From Streptomyces sp. Go-475 (GTDB taxonomy: Bacteria; Actinomycetota; Actinomycetes; Streptomycetales; Streptomycetaceae), in NCBI RefSeq assembly GCF_003330845.1, contig NZ_CP026121.1, positions 5,685,501 through 5,749,500 of the forward strand: a stretch of DNA of 64,000 nt, written 5' to 3'. This document shows, piece by piece, positions 42,239 to 51,084 of this stretch (its first letter is position 1; the number at the start of each line of letters is the position of its first letter). The notes under the pieces are model-generated. The model was not told the DNA's origin and ran no database searches. It was given only the letters and a program-made list of their open reading frames with translations. Position numbers and translations under genes: made by a program.

Positions 42239-43698
42239 TCGGCGTCGTCGCCCTTGGACTTGTCCTCGCCGCCGTCCTCGCCCGTGTCCCGCTTCCTCAG
42301 GTCGGGCTTGTCCGCCGCTTCGCCGAGCATCTTGTCCAGCTCGGAGAAGTCGATCTGCTCGCGGTGCACGAAGCCGTCCGGGTCGTCCAGGTCGGTCGCC
42401 GTCGGCAGCATGTCCGGGTGGGCCCACAGGGCGTCCCGGCCGTCGACACCGCGCGCGTCGGTGAGCGAGGCCCACAGACGGGAGGCGTCACGCAGGCGGC
42501 GCGGGCGCAGCTCCAGGCCGATCAGCGTGGCGAACGTCTGCTCGGCCGGGCCGCCCGAGGCGCGACGGCGGCGCAGCGTCTCGCGCAGGGCGTCGGCGGA
42601 CGACAGGCGGGGCTTCGCGGCGGCGTGGACCACCGCGTCCACCCAGCCCTCGACGAGCGCCAGAGCCGTCTCCAGACGGGCCAGGGCGGCCTTCTGCTCG
42701 GGCGTGTCCTCCGGCTGGAACATGCCCTGCTGGAGGGCTTCCTGCAGCTGCTCGGGGTTCTGCGGGTCGAACTGGCCGACCACGTCCTCCAGCTTGGCCG
42801 TGTCCACCTTGATGCCGCGCGCGTAGCCGTCGACCGCGCCGAACAGGTGCGAGCGCAGCCACGGCACGTGCGCGAAGAGGCGCTGGTGGGCGGCCTCGCG
42901 CAGGGCGAGGTACAGCCGTACCTCCTCCTGGGGGACGCTCAGGTCCCTGCCGAACGTCTCGATGTTCACCGGCAGCAGCGCGGCCTTGCCGGCCGGGCCG
43001 AGCGGCAGGCCGATGTCGGACGAGCCGACGACCTCACCGGCGAGCACGCCGACGGCCTGTCCGATCTGCGTGCCGAACATGGCGCCGCCCATCGAGCGCA
43101 TCATGCCGATCAGCGGGCCGGCCATGGCCTGCATCTCCTCCGGCAGGACGTCGCCCATGGCCGTGCCGACGCGCTCGGCGACCGGGTCGACGAGTTCCTT
43201 CCAGGCGGGCAGGGTCGCCTCGACCCACTCCGCGCGGCTCCAGGCCACGGCGGAGCCGGCGCCCGACGGCAGGGACGTGGCGTCGTCGAGCCAGAGGTCG
43301 GCGAGGCGCACGGCCTCCTCGACGGCCCGGCGCTCGGCGGGGCCGACACTCGTGTCCTTGGTGCCGTCAGGGCTGCCCTGGGAGACCGTCTGGCGGGCGA
43401 TCTGCTTGGCCATGTCCCAGTTCACCGGGCCGCCCTCGTAGGAGAGCATCTGGCCCAGCTGCTGGAACGCGGCGCCCAGGTCGGTGGGGTTCAGCGAGCC
43501 GAACATGGCTGCGAACGGATTGTCCGCACCGGGGCCGCCGGGTCCGCCGCCAAAGCCTCCGGCTCCGGGCAGGCCGCCGAAACCGAACGGGTTGGCAGGT
43601 CCCTGACCACCACCGCTCTGCTGGTCCTTCTTCTTGCCCTCGTCGCCGTCGTCCGGCTCCTCCGGCGGAAGGCCGAATCCGAATGGGGTGTCACTCAC
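42235..43698 (-). CDS. DUF2342 putative zinc-dependent metalloprotease
   Basis: 487 residues. The N-terminal 80 residues are Gly/Pro/Phe-rich and disordered. Then an alpha-helical DUF2342/F420-type protein follows, with the conserved A-L-R-E-A-A-H-Q-R-L-F that databases annotate as a zinc-protease site (E-x-x-H). The C-terminus is strongly acidic and lysine-rich. Actual peptidase activity is, to my knowledge, unproven. The GTG at 43698 precedes S-D-T-P-F-G-F-G. It is followed by the Nudix gene with a 4-nt overlap and divergent from the SDR gene. A homologue lies near whiB7 in mycobacteria. Confidence 0.82.
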   Translation of the reverse strand: MSDTPFGFGLPPEEPDDGDEGKKKDQQSGGGQGPANPFGFGGLPGAGGFGGGPGGPGADNPFAAMFGSLNPTDLGAAFQQLGQMLSYEGGPVNWDMAKQIARQTVSQGSPDGTKDTSVGPAERRAVEEAVRLADLWLDDATSLPSGAGSAVAWSRAEWVEATLPAWKELVDPVAERVGTAMGDVLPEEMQAMAGPLIGMMRSMGGAMFGTQIGQAVGVLAGEVVGSSDIGLPLGPAGKAALLPVNIETFGRDLSVPQEEVRLYLALREAAHQRLFAHVPWLRSHLFGAVDGYARGIKVDTAKLEDVVGQFDPQNPEQLQEALQQGMFQPEDTPEQKAALARLETALALVEGWVDAVVHAAAKPRLSSADALRETLRRRRASGGPAEQTFATLIGLELRPRRLRDASRLWASLTDARGVDGRDALWAHPDMLPTATDLDDPDGFVHREQIDFSELDKMLGEAADKPDLRKRDTGEDGGEDKSKGDDAE

Positions 43699-43889
43699 GG
43701 GATTCCTCGGCTGGTAGGGCCGCCGGTTCTTTCCGGCGGCACGGCTGCCCGACAACACCACCCAGCGTAGACACCTGGGGCGGATCGGGCCTCGGTGCTT
43801 CGCCGACTGACAGCCTGCGGCAGGATGGATGCCACCTGGTACGCACGCGTCGCACGCGCTCGTACGAAGACAACCGCTGGAGACGCCCG

Positions 43890-45011
43890 GTGAGTTCCCC
43901 AGATCCGCAGGTTCGCGCAGCGCGAAACCAGTCAACCAGTTCCGCGAGCCCCGCGGCGCGCGGGCCCGTCGTCGCGGTCACCGGCGCCGCGTACGGCGTC
44001 GGAGCGCTGCTCACGGAGCAGCTCGCCGCGTCCGACGAGGTCAAGCAGGTCGTGGCCATCGACGAGCGGCGCGGCGAGTGCGCGGCGGCGCAGTGGCACA
44101 TCCTGGACGTCCGGGACCCGGCCATCGCGGACAAGCTGCGCGGCGCCGACGTGGTGGTCCACCTGGCCCTCGACCTCGACCTGGAGACCGACGCGGCCGC
44201 CCGAACGGCCTACAACGTACGGGGGACGCAGACCGTCCTGACGGCGGCCGCGGCGGCCGGCGTGCACCGGGTGGTGCTGTGCACCTCGGCGATGGTCTAC
44301 GGGGCACTGCCGGACAACGAGCTGCCGCTGTCGGAGGACGCGGAACTGCGCGCCACGGCGGAGGCGACGGGCGTCGGCGACCTGCTGGAGATCGAGCGGC
44401 TGGCGCGGCGGGCGCCGCGGGCCCACCCGGGGCTCAACGTCACGGTGGTGCGGCCGGCCGTCCTGGTGGGCGGCACGGACACCGCTCTGACCAGGTACTT
44501 CGAGTCCCCTCGGCTGCTGGTCGTCGCCGGGTCGCGGCCCGCGTGGCAGTTCTGCCACGTCGAGGACCTGTGCAGCGCGCTGGAGTACGCCGTCCTGGAG
44601 AAGGTCGACGGGGAACTCGCCGTCGGGTGCGACGGGTGGCTGGAGCAGGAGGAAGTGGAGGAGCTCAGCGGCATCCGGCGGATGGAACTGCCGTCGGCGG
44701 TCGCCCTGGGCGCGGCGGCACGGCTGCACCGGATCGGACTCACGCCCTCTCCGGCGGGGGACCTGGCGTACACGATGTACCCCTGGGTGGTGAGCGGGAG
44801 CCGGCTGCACGACGCCGGGTGGCGGCCGCGGTACACCAACGAGGAGGTGCTGGCGGAGCTCCTCGAGGAGGTCTCCGGCCGGCACACGGTGGCCGGGCGG
44901 CGGCTGGGCCGCAAGGACGCGACGGCCGCGGGTGCCGCGGGCGCGACCGTGGCGCTGCTGGGTGCGGCGGCGGTGGTCCGGCGAGCCCGGAAGGCCCGGC
45001 GGCGGATCTGA
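43890..45011 (+). CDS. SDR-family NAD-dependent epimerase-like protein with C-terminal membrane helix
   Basis: 373 residues, extended SDR. The nucleotide motif is V-T-G-A-A-Y-G-V-G-A (the G-x-x-G-x-x-G spacing preserved), followed by A-M-V-Y-G. The usual Y-x-x-x-K is not evident: the region after the serine reads L-L-E-I-E-R, so it may be an atypical, non-catalytic SDR. A C-terminal hydrophobic stretch (A-G-A-T-V-A-L-L-G-A-A-A-V-V) plus a basic tail suggests a membrane anchor. The GTG at 43890 has GGAG upstream. It is divergent from the DUF2342 gene. Confidence 0.75.
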   Translation: MSSPDPQVRAARNQSTSSASPAARGPVVAVTGAAYGVGALLTEQLAASDEVKQVVAIDERRGECAAAQWHILDVRDPAIADKLRGADVVVHLALDLDLETDAAARTAYNVRGTQTVLTAAAAAGVHRVVLCTSAMVYGALPDNELPLSEDAELRATAEATGVGDLLEIERLARRAPRAHPGLNVTVVRPAVLVGGTDTALTRYFESPRLLVVAGSRPAWQFCHVEDLCSALEYAVLEKVDGELAVGCDGWLEQEEVEELSGIRRMELPSAVALGAAARLHRIGLTPSPAGDLAYTMYPWVVSGSRLHDAGWRPRYTNEEVLAELLEEVSGRHTVAGRRLGRKDATAAGAAGATVALLGAAAVVRRARKARRRI

Positions 45012-45104
45012 CCGACGCCCTGTAGGACACTCCAAACGCGCACGCGCGCGTGCCGGTCGATAGCTCTATTCCGGGCTGTCGGTCCTGTGCGGCACGATGG
45101 AGGC

Positions 45105-45566
45105 ATGGCATCCACGAACGATCATCCAGGCGAGCAGGGCGCGCAGGACCCGGTCAAGCTGATCGGGATTCGGGACACGGCCCTCTCCGTGGACGAGGTG
45201 TTCCGGGCGGTCGGGGACGACGCGGCCGGCGGCACCGCGCTGTTCGTGGGGACCGTGCGGAACCACGACGGCGGAGCCGACGTGGCGGAGCTGGGCTATT
45301 CGTGCCACCCCAGTGCCGAGGCCGAGATGCGGCGGATCGCCGAGAAGGTCGTCGCCGAGTTCCCGGTGCGAGCGCTGGCGGCCGTGCACCGGGTGGGGGA
45401 CCTCCGGGTCGGTGACCTCGCCGTGGTCGTCGCCGTCTCGTGTCCGCATCGCGGCGAGGCCTTCGAGGCCTGCCGCAAGCTGATCGACGACCTCAAGCAC
45501 GAGGTGCCCATCTGGAAGCACCAGAGGTTCTCCGACGGCACCGAGGAGTGGGTCGGCGCCTGCTGA
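45105..45566 (+). CDS. moaE: MoaE: molybdopterin synthase catalytic subunit
   Basis: 153 residues with MoaE motifs: F-V-G-T-V-R-N-H-D, H-R-V-G-x-L-x-V-G-D, V-S-C-P-H-R-G-E-A-F-x-A-C and the catalytic-lysine region P-I-W-K-H-Q. It converts precursor Z to molybdopterin using sulfur from thiocarboxylated MoaD, which MoeZ (32 kb upstream) can charge. No moaD is adjacent. The start at 45105 is provisional: GGAGGC is too close, and a GTG six codons upstream (45087) is possible. Confidence 0.88.
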   Translation: MASTNDHPGEQGAQDPVKLIGIRDTALSVDEVFRAVGDDAAGGTALFVGTVRNHDGGADVAELGYSCHPSAEAEMRRIAEKVVAEFPVRALAAVHRVGDLRVGDLAVVVAVSCPHRGEAFEACRKLIDDLKHEVPIWKHQRFSDGTEEWVGAC

Positions 45567-45706
45567 CCGGAACCGGCCGGAGACCCGGTGATTCCGGAAG
45601 CCGCCTTCCGGTTGCGTAACCGCACCCCTGGCGTGAGCGTTGTCACTGCGGATGGTTAATCTGCTGATCAGTCAGTTGCGGACGCTCAATGGGGTTGGAG
45701 GTCGGC

Positions 45707-45871
45707 ATGGCGGCGCTCGCCTGGTTGCTGATTCCGCTTGTGGCTGCGATCGGCGCGGGCCTGTGGGGCAGTTGGGCCAACCGGACCCGCAAGGTCCGCG
45801 GAGACGGCCCCGAGCTCATCGGTTACGCCCGCTTCCGCGAGGCCATGGAGAAGCCCCGGCCGGGTAGCTGA
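45707..45871 (+). CDS. Small single-pass membrane protein (54 aa)
   Basis: Unknown function. One hydrophobic helix occupies residues about 4-22 and a basic, polar C-terminus follows. The ATG at 45707 is preceded by GGAGG at 6 nt spacing. An ATG six codons earlier (45689) lacks a site. It precedes the Lon-like protease gene in the same direction, with a terminator between. Confidence 0.65.
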   Translation: MAALAWLLIPLVAAIGAGLWGSWANRTRKVRGDGPELIGYARFREAMEKPRPGS

Positions 45872-45910
45872 CGGCCGAGAAACAGCAGGTCACAGAGGTA
45901 TGAGCGGGCA

Positions 45911-45933
45911 GGGCCGCCCCGGACGGGCGGCCC
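45911..45933 (+). terminator. Hairpin terminator
   Basis: GGGCCGCCC-cggac-GGGCGGCCC, 9-bp perfect stem, 40 nt after the small membrane-protein gene and before the leaderless Lon-like protease gene. Confidence 0.75.
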
Positions 45934-45972
45934 TGACGGTGCGCTGACAGAACCGTCCCGTACTGTCGAGTC

Positions 45973-47058
45973 ATGCCACGCCGCACTGCGACGATGCTCG
46001 CCTCCACCCTGATGCTGATCGCGCTTCTGTGCGCGGGAGTGTTCATCCCCGTGCCGTACTCGGAGATGTCCCCGGGGCCGACGGTGAACACGCTCGGCGA
46101 TCACGACGGCGAGCCGGTGCTGCAGATCGCCGGACACAAGACGTACGCCACCAGCGGCCACCTGAACATGACCACGGTCCGCGTCACGAGCGCCGACTAC
46201 CGGATGAACCTGGTGGAGGCCGTCTACGGCTGGCTCGCGCACGACAACAAGGTCGTGCCGCACGAGACGCTCTACCCGGACGGCAAGACCGAGGAGCAGT
46301 CCACCCAGGAGAACGCCGAGGAGTTCAGCCAGTCCCAGGAGAGCGCCAAGGTCGCCGCCCTGAAGGAACTCGACGTGCCGGTGAAGTCATGGGTGATCGT
46401 CTCGACGGTCGTCAAGGACTCCCCGGCCGAGGGCAAGCTGCACGCCGGAGACGTGATCAAGGCCGTGGACGGCACGGCGGTCAAGGAGCCGGCCGACGTC
46501 GCGAAGCTGGTCACCGAGCACAAGCCCGGCCAGGACGTCCGCTTCACGATCGTGCCGGCCAAGGAGCAGGCCGCCGCGGAGAAGGAGAAGCGGACGCCGA
46601 CGAGGACGCAGGACATCACCATCACCACCACGACGTCCGACGACGCGGGTGAGAAGCGCGCCATCGTCGGGATCTCCGCCGGGACCGACCACACGTTCCC
46701 CTTCACCATCGACATCAAGCTGGCCGACGTCGGCGGACCGAGCGCGGGTCTGATGTTCGCGCTCGGCATCTACGACAAGCTCACGCCGGGCAGCCTGACC
46801 GGAGGCAAGTTCGTGGCCGGGACCGGCACGATCGACGACGAGGGCAAGGTCGGCCCGATCGGCGGCATCGAGATGAAGACCGTCGGCGCGCGGGCCAAGG
46901 GCGCCCAGTACTTCCTGACGCCCGCCGACAACTGCGCGGCCGCCGCCAAGGACACCCCCGAGGGCCTCACCCTCGTCAAGGTGGACACCATCCAGGACGC
47001 CCTCGGCGCCCTGAAGGACATCCGCAGCGGCGACACCGCCGATCTGCCGAAGTGCTGA
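45973..47058 (+). CDS. YlbL-type membrane-anchored PDZ/Lon-domain serine protease
   Basis: 361 residues. One N-terminal signal-anchor helix (about 7-27) is followed by an extracytoplasmic domain with a PDZ module (about 140-200: V-V-K-D-S-P-A-E-G-K-L-x-A-G-D). The Lon proteolytic domain has the Ser-Lys dyad: Ser in G-G-P-S-A-G-L-M, Lys in the following G-A-R-A-K-G-A region. The single C-terminal Cys is unpaired. TACTGT (45961) sits 6 nt before the ATG, implying a leaderless mRNA. In Bacillus, YlbL degrades a cell-division inhibitor after DNA damage; whether that applies here is open. It is convergent with the PPA1309-like gene. Confidence 0.9.
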   Translation: MPRRTATMLASTLMLIALLCAGVFIPVPYSEMSPGPTVNTLGDHDGEPVLQIAGHKTYATSGHLNMTTVRVTSADYRMNLVEAVYGWLAHDNKVVPHETLYPDGKTEEQSTQENAEEFSQSQESAKVAALKELDVPVKSWVIVSTVVKDSPAEGKLHAGDVIKAVDGTAVKEPADVAKLVTEHKPGQDVRFTIVPAKEQAAAEKEKRTPTRTQDITITTTTSDDAGEKRAIVGISAGTDHTFPFTIDIKLADVGGPSAGLMFALGIYDKLTPGSLTGGKFVAGTGTIDDEGKVGPIGGIEMKTVGARAKGAQYFLTPADNCAAAAKDTPEGLTLVKVDTIQDALGALKDIRSGDTADLPKC

Positions 47059-47073
47059 TCCGGACGACGGACG

Positions 47074-47616
47074 CTAGTCCTCGAACGTCGCGGTCAGCGC
47101 CTCGGCCAGGCCCGGGACCAGGTCGGAGCCGGTGAGGACCTCCGTGGGGGAGTCCTTCTCGCGCAGGCGCAGGGCCGACTCGCGGGTGCCGTCACGCAGG
47201 ACCGCGACCGTCATGCGGACCTCCTGGCGGTCCGGGTGCTCCGCCACCCACTTCGTCAGCGCCGCCTCGCTCAGATCCTTCGGGACCTGCGCCTCCGCGG
47301 ACGGCGGCAGCATCAGGCGCTCCACGGCGAGGGCGCAGCCGCCCACCGCGTCGGGCCAGGCGATGGTGGCGAGGAACTCGTCGAGCGGCTTGCCCGTTGG
47401 AATTTCGTCCTGCTCGATCGGGGTGAGGCCGGGGCTTTCCGGCTCGTCCCCGAGACCGAGCCGGTCGGCGAGCGAGGGCTGTTCGGCCCGTAGCCGTGCG
47501 GTGTCGACGAGGGCGAAGAGGCGGGCAGGCTGGTCCCAGCCGAGGCCGGAGACGTACTCGTCGATCTCGAGCACGGCCCGGGTGAGCGGGTTAGCAGCCA
47601 TGGGAGTGTTGGACAT
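47074..47616 (-). CDS. PPA1309-family protein
   Basis: 180 residues, soluble and acidic, with P-L-T-R-A-V-L-E-I-D-E-Y-V near the N-terminus and L-A-T-I-A-W-P-D-A-V-x-G-C-A-L in the middle. I recognise this as the actinobacterial PPA1309 family, whose function is not known. The ATG at 47616 has GAGAGGA about 10 nt upstream. It lies between, and opposite to, the Lon-like protease and the UPF0182 gene. Confidence 0.75.
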   Translation of the reverse strand: MSNTPMAANPLTRAVLEIDEYVSGLGWDQPARLFALVDTARLRAEQPSLADRLGLGDEPESPGLTPIEQDEIPTGKPLDEFLATIAWPDAVGGCALAVERLMLPPSAEAQVPKDLSEAALTKWVAEHPDRQEVRMTVAVLRDGTRESALRLREKDSPTEVLTGSDLVPGLAEALTATFED

Positions 47617-47767
47617 GGTCACAATCCTCTCTCGTTCCTGGCCGGAATCGGGAACCGAGTAAACGGTGAGTAAGTTGCATAGGTGGGGGCCCACGATCAC
47701 GGGGGCCACAGACGGTCCGTGAAGACGCGGGCCTGACGAATCAACAGCGAACTTCGAGGTGCGCACC

Positions 47768-50719
47768 TTGGCTTTCCAGATGCCGGACCGCGGCGGAGGC
47801 CCGACAGGGCCGCGGATCAGAGTGGGCCGCCCGTCCCGGCGTGTCCGGACCCTGCTCATGACGCTGGGCGTCCTGGCCGTCCTCGGCATGGCGTTCACCA
47901 TGTTCGCGGGCTTTTGGACGGACTGGCTCTGGTACCGGTCGGTGAAGTACTCCTCGGTCTTCACCACGACCCTGTGGACCAAGATCGGGCTCTTCTTCGT
48001 CTTCGGCCTGCTCATGGCCCTCGCGGTCGGCGTCAACATCTGGCTGGCGCACCGGCTGCGGCCACCGCTGAGCGCCATGTCGATGGAGCAGCAGAACCTC
48101 GACCGCTACCGCATGAGCATCGCGCCCTACAAGAAGTGGCTGCTGCTCGGGATCACGGCCCTGGTCGGCCTGATCGCCGGTGCCTCCGCGTCCGGCCAGT
48201 GGCGGACGTGGCTCATGTGGGTCAACGGCGTGCCCTTCGGCCAGAAGGACCCGCAGTTCAAGCTGGACGTCTCCTTCTACGCCTTCGACCTGCCCTGGTA
48301 CCGGTTCCTGCTCGGCTTCGGCTTCGCCGCCACGATCCTGTCCGTGATCGCCGCCGCGCTCACCCACTACCTGTACGGCGGACTGCGCGTCACCAGCCCC
48401 GGCGCCCGCGCCACGGCGGCGGCCACCGGGCACCTGTCGGTGCTCATCGGCATCTTCGTGGCCCTGAAGGCGGTCGCCTACTGGCTCGACCGGTACGGAC
48501 TCGCGGTGAAGTCCAGCGACTTCAGGGCGACCGACAACTGGACGGGCCTGAGGTACGTCGACGCCAACGCCTACCTGCCGGCCAAGACGATCCTGTTCTG
48601 CATCGCCGTCATCTGCGCGCTGCTGTTCTTCGCCACCCTGTGGCGGCGCACCTGGCAGCTGCCCGTGATCGGCTTCGGCCTGATGGTCCTCTCCGCGATC
48701 CTCATCGGCGGCCTCTACCCGGCGATCGTGCAGAAGTTCCAGGTCCAGCCGAACGAGCAGGCCAAGGAAGCGCCGTACGTCGAGAAGAACCTCGAGGCGA
48801 CCCGCAAGGCCTACGGCATCGACGGCACCCAGGTCACCGACTACTCCGGCACGAGCAAGACGGAGGACAAGACCACGCTCCGCGATGACGTCGACTCCAC
48901 GGCGAGCATCCGGATCATGGACCCGAACATCGTCTCGCCGACGTTCCAGCAGCTCCAGCAGATCAGGAACTACTACGCGTTCCCGACCAACCTGGACGTG
49001 GACCGCTACGCCAAGGACGGCAAGGACCAGGACACGGTCATCGGCCTGCGTGAGCTGAACCTCGCGGGCATCCCGAAGAAGAACTGGATCAACAACCACT
49101 TCCGTTACACGCACGGCTACGGAGTGGTCGCCGCCGAGGGCACCAGCGCCGACGCCCAGGGCCGCCCGGTCTTCACGGAGTCCGACCTGCCCTCCAAGGG
49201 CCAGCTCGGCACGTACGAGCAGCGGGTCTACTACGGCGAGAAGACCACCACGTACTCGATCGTCGGCGGTCCCCAGAAGGAGATCGACTACTCCGACGAC
49301 AACGGCGAGAAGACCACCAGCTACAAGGGCGACAGCGGGGTCAACCTCTCCAACCCGGTCAACCGGGCCGCGTACGCGGTGGCGTTCGGCGAGCCGCAGA
49401 TCCTGTACTCCGGCGCCATCGGCGACGGCTCGCGGATCCTGTACAACCGCACGCCGAAGGAGCGCGTCGAGGCGGTCGCCCCCTGGCTGACCATCGACGG
49501 CGACGCCTACCCGGCGGTCGTGGACGGCCGGATCCAGTGGATCGTCGACGCGTACACGACGACGAACGGCTACCCGTACTCCTCGCGCACGACCCTCGGT
49601 GACACCACGGCCGACTCGCTGACCGCCACCAACGACAACCGCGCGGTGGTGGCCCAGCAGAACCAGGTCAATTACATCCGCAACTCGGTGAAGGCGACCG
49701 TCGACGCGTACACCGGCGAGGTCAAGCTCTTCCAGTGGGACACCAAGGACCCCGTCCTGAAGACCTGGATGAAGGCCTTCCCGGGCACGGTGGAGCCCAA
49801 GAGCGACATCTCCAAGTCGCTGATGGACCACCTGCGATACCCCCAGGACCTGTTCAAGGTCCAGCGGGAGCTGCTCACGCGCTACCACGTGAAGGACGCG
49901 ACGACGTTCCTCAGCGGCAGCGAGGTGTGGCAGGTGCCGGACGACCCGACGAACCGGTCGGGCAGCGCGGTGCCGCCGTACTACCTGAGCATGAAGATGC
50001 CCGACCAGAAGGCGCAGGCGTTCTCGCTGACGACGACCTTCACGCCCAACGGCCGGGACAACCTCAGCGCCTTCATGGCGGTCGACGCCGAGGCCGGCAC
50101 CAGTGACTACGGCAAGATCAGAATCCTGAAACTGCCGACGAACACGACGGTCAACGGCCCCAAGCAGGTCCAGAGCCAGTTCAACTCCCAAGAGGACATC
50201 GCCGAGTCCATCAGGCTCCTGAGAGGCGGCGACTCCGAAGTCGAGTACGGCAACCTGCTGACGGTGCCGCTCGACGGAGGACTGCTGTACGTGGAGCCGG
50301 TCTACGTACGCGGTGGTGGACTGAAGTACCCGCTGCTGCGCAAGGTGCTGGTCACCTACGGAGGCCAGACCGCCTTCGAGAACACGCTCGAGGAGGCCCT
50401 CAACAAGGTCTTCGGAGCGGAGGGCGCCACCCCGGAGCCGCCGGACGAGGGCGACACGACGACACCGCCGCCGACGTCCGACGACCCCACGGTCAAGCAG
50501 GCCCTGGAAGACGCCCAGAAGGCGTTCGACGCGGGCCAGGAGGCCCTGAAGAAGAACGACTGGGAGGCGTACGGCCGGGCGCAGGAGGACCTGGAGGACG
50601 CCCTGCGGCGGGCCGAGGAGGCGCAGGCCGCGGCGGACCGGGCCGAGGCCCGAGGGGGCGGCGAGAGCAAGCCCGGCAGCAGCCCGAGCGGCAGCCCCAG
50701 CCCGAAGCCGAGCAGTTAG
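47768..50719 (+). CDS. UPF0182 large membrane protein
   Basis: About 983 residues. The N-terminal third has about seven membrane helices (first at about 30-52; [11 protein letters not shown] is the family signature). A large extracytoplasmic domain (about 320-890) follows, then an acidic Pro/Ala/Glu tail that may form a coiled coil. Function is unknown in any organism I know. The start is uncertain: TTG at 47768 has AGGTG upstream at good spacing, GTG at 47759 overlaps that site and ATG at 47780 is shorter. It is adjacent to the Lon-like protease, as in mycobacteria, so the pair may be functionally linked. Confidence 0.85.
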   Translation: MAFQMPDRGGGPTGPRIRVGRPSRRVRTLLMTLGVLAVLGMAFTMFAGFWTDWLWYRSVKYSSVFTTTLWTKIGLFFVFGLLMALAVGVNIWLAHRLRPPLSAMSMEQQNLDRYRMSIAPYKKWLLLGITALVGLIAGASASGQWRTWLMWVNGVPFGQKDPQFKLDVSFYAFDLPWYRFLLGFGFAATILSVIAAALTHYLYGGLRVTSPGARATAAATGHLSVLIGIFVALKAVAYWLDRYGLAVKSSDFRATDNWTGLRYVDANAYLPAKTILFCIAVICALLFFATLWRRTWQLPVIGFGLMVLSAILIGGLYPAIVQKFQVQPNEQAKEAPYVEKNLEATRKAYGIDGTQVTDYSGTSKTEDKTTLRDDVDSTASIRIMDPNIVSPTFQQLQQIRNYYAFPTNLDVDRYAKDGKDQDTVIGLRELNLAGIPKKNWINNHFRYTHGYGVVAAEGTSADAQGRPVFTESDLPSKGQLGTYEQRVYYGEKTTTYSIVGGPQKEIDYSDDNGEKTTSYKGDSGVNLSNPVNRAAYAVAFGEPQILYSGAIGDGSRILYNRTPKERVEAVAPWLTIDGDAYPAVVDGRIQWIVDAYTTTNGYPYSSRTTLGDTTADSLTATNDNRAVVAQQNQVNYIRNSVKATVDAYTGEVKLFQWDTKDPVLKTWMKAFPGTVEPKSDISKSLMDHLRYPQDLFKVQRELLTRYHVKDATTFLSGSEVWQVPDDPTNRSGSAVPPYYLSMKMPDQKAQAFSLTTTFTPNGRDNLSAFMAVDAEAGTSDYGKIRILKLPTNTTVNGPKQVQSQFNSQEDIAESIRLLRGGDSEVEYGNLLTVPLDGGLLYVEPVYVRGGGLKYPLLRKVLVTYGGQTAFENTLEEALNKVFGAEGATPEPPDEGDTTTPPPTSDDPTVKQALEDAQKAFDAGQEALKKNDWEAYGRAQEDLEDALRRAEEAQAAADRAEARGGGESKPGSSPSGSPSPKPSS

Positions 50720-50776
50720 GGCCTGGCCTGGTGAAATGGCCCATCCCGCGCCGTGATACGGTGGTGAACACAACGG

Positions 50777-50850
50777 CGCGGGGTGGAGCAGCTCGGTAGC
50801 TCGCTGGGCTCATAACCCAGAGGTCGCAGGTTCAAATCCTGTCCCCGCTA
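50777..50850 (+). tRNA. tRNA-fMet (CAT), copy 1
   Basis: A 74-nt cloverleaf with anticodon CAT in loop CTCATAA. Initiator hallmarks: three G-C pairs in the anticodon stem (GGG/CCC), an A11-U24 pair in the D stem and no Watson-Crick pair at the acceptor end (C1 opposite U). CCA is not encoded. Identical to the copy at 53183. Confidence 0.95.
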
Positions 50851-50882
50851 CTGAAGTCGCGATGTCCGAGTGACGCAGCGGC

Positions 50883-50923
50883 CACGAAGGCCCGGATTCC
50901 ACAAAGGAATCCGGGCCTTCGTG
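50883..50923 (+). terminator. Long terminator hairpin after tRNA-fMet copy 1
   Basis: An 18-bp perfect stem with loop ACAAA begins 33 nt after the tRNA end. Confidence 0.85.
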
Positions 50924-51084
50924 ATGTGTGAACGCATGTCCTGGTGCAGGTTGCGGCCGCGCCGCCGGGGGGAGTTGGCCGATCTGTGTTTGACTTGTCG
51001 TTCTGTGGGCATGTCGACAAAACGCTGTAGTGACCTCACTGGCTGCGGTATACCAGGTGTACCCAGGTTGCAGGTGGTGCGACG

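Noticed and set aside
45573..45598. Inverted sigma-R-like element after moaE
   Set aside because: Spacing is 17 nt and it faces away from any gene start, at the 3' end of moaE.
47741..50773. Open frame of about 1010 codons on the minus strand opposite the UPF0182 gene
   Set aside because: Arg/Val/Gly/Leu-rich sequence without domains, an artefact of high-GC third positions on the opposite strand. The plus-strand gene has clear membrane helices and family motifs.
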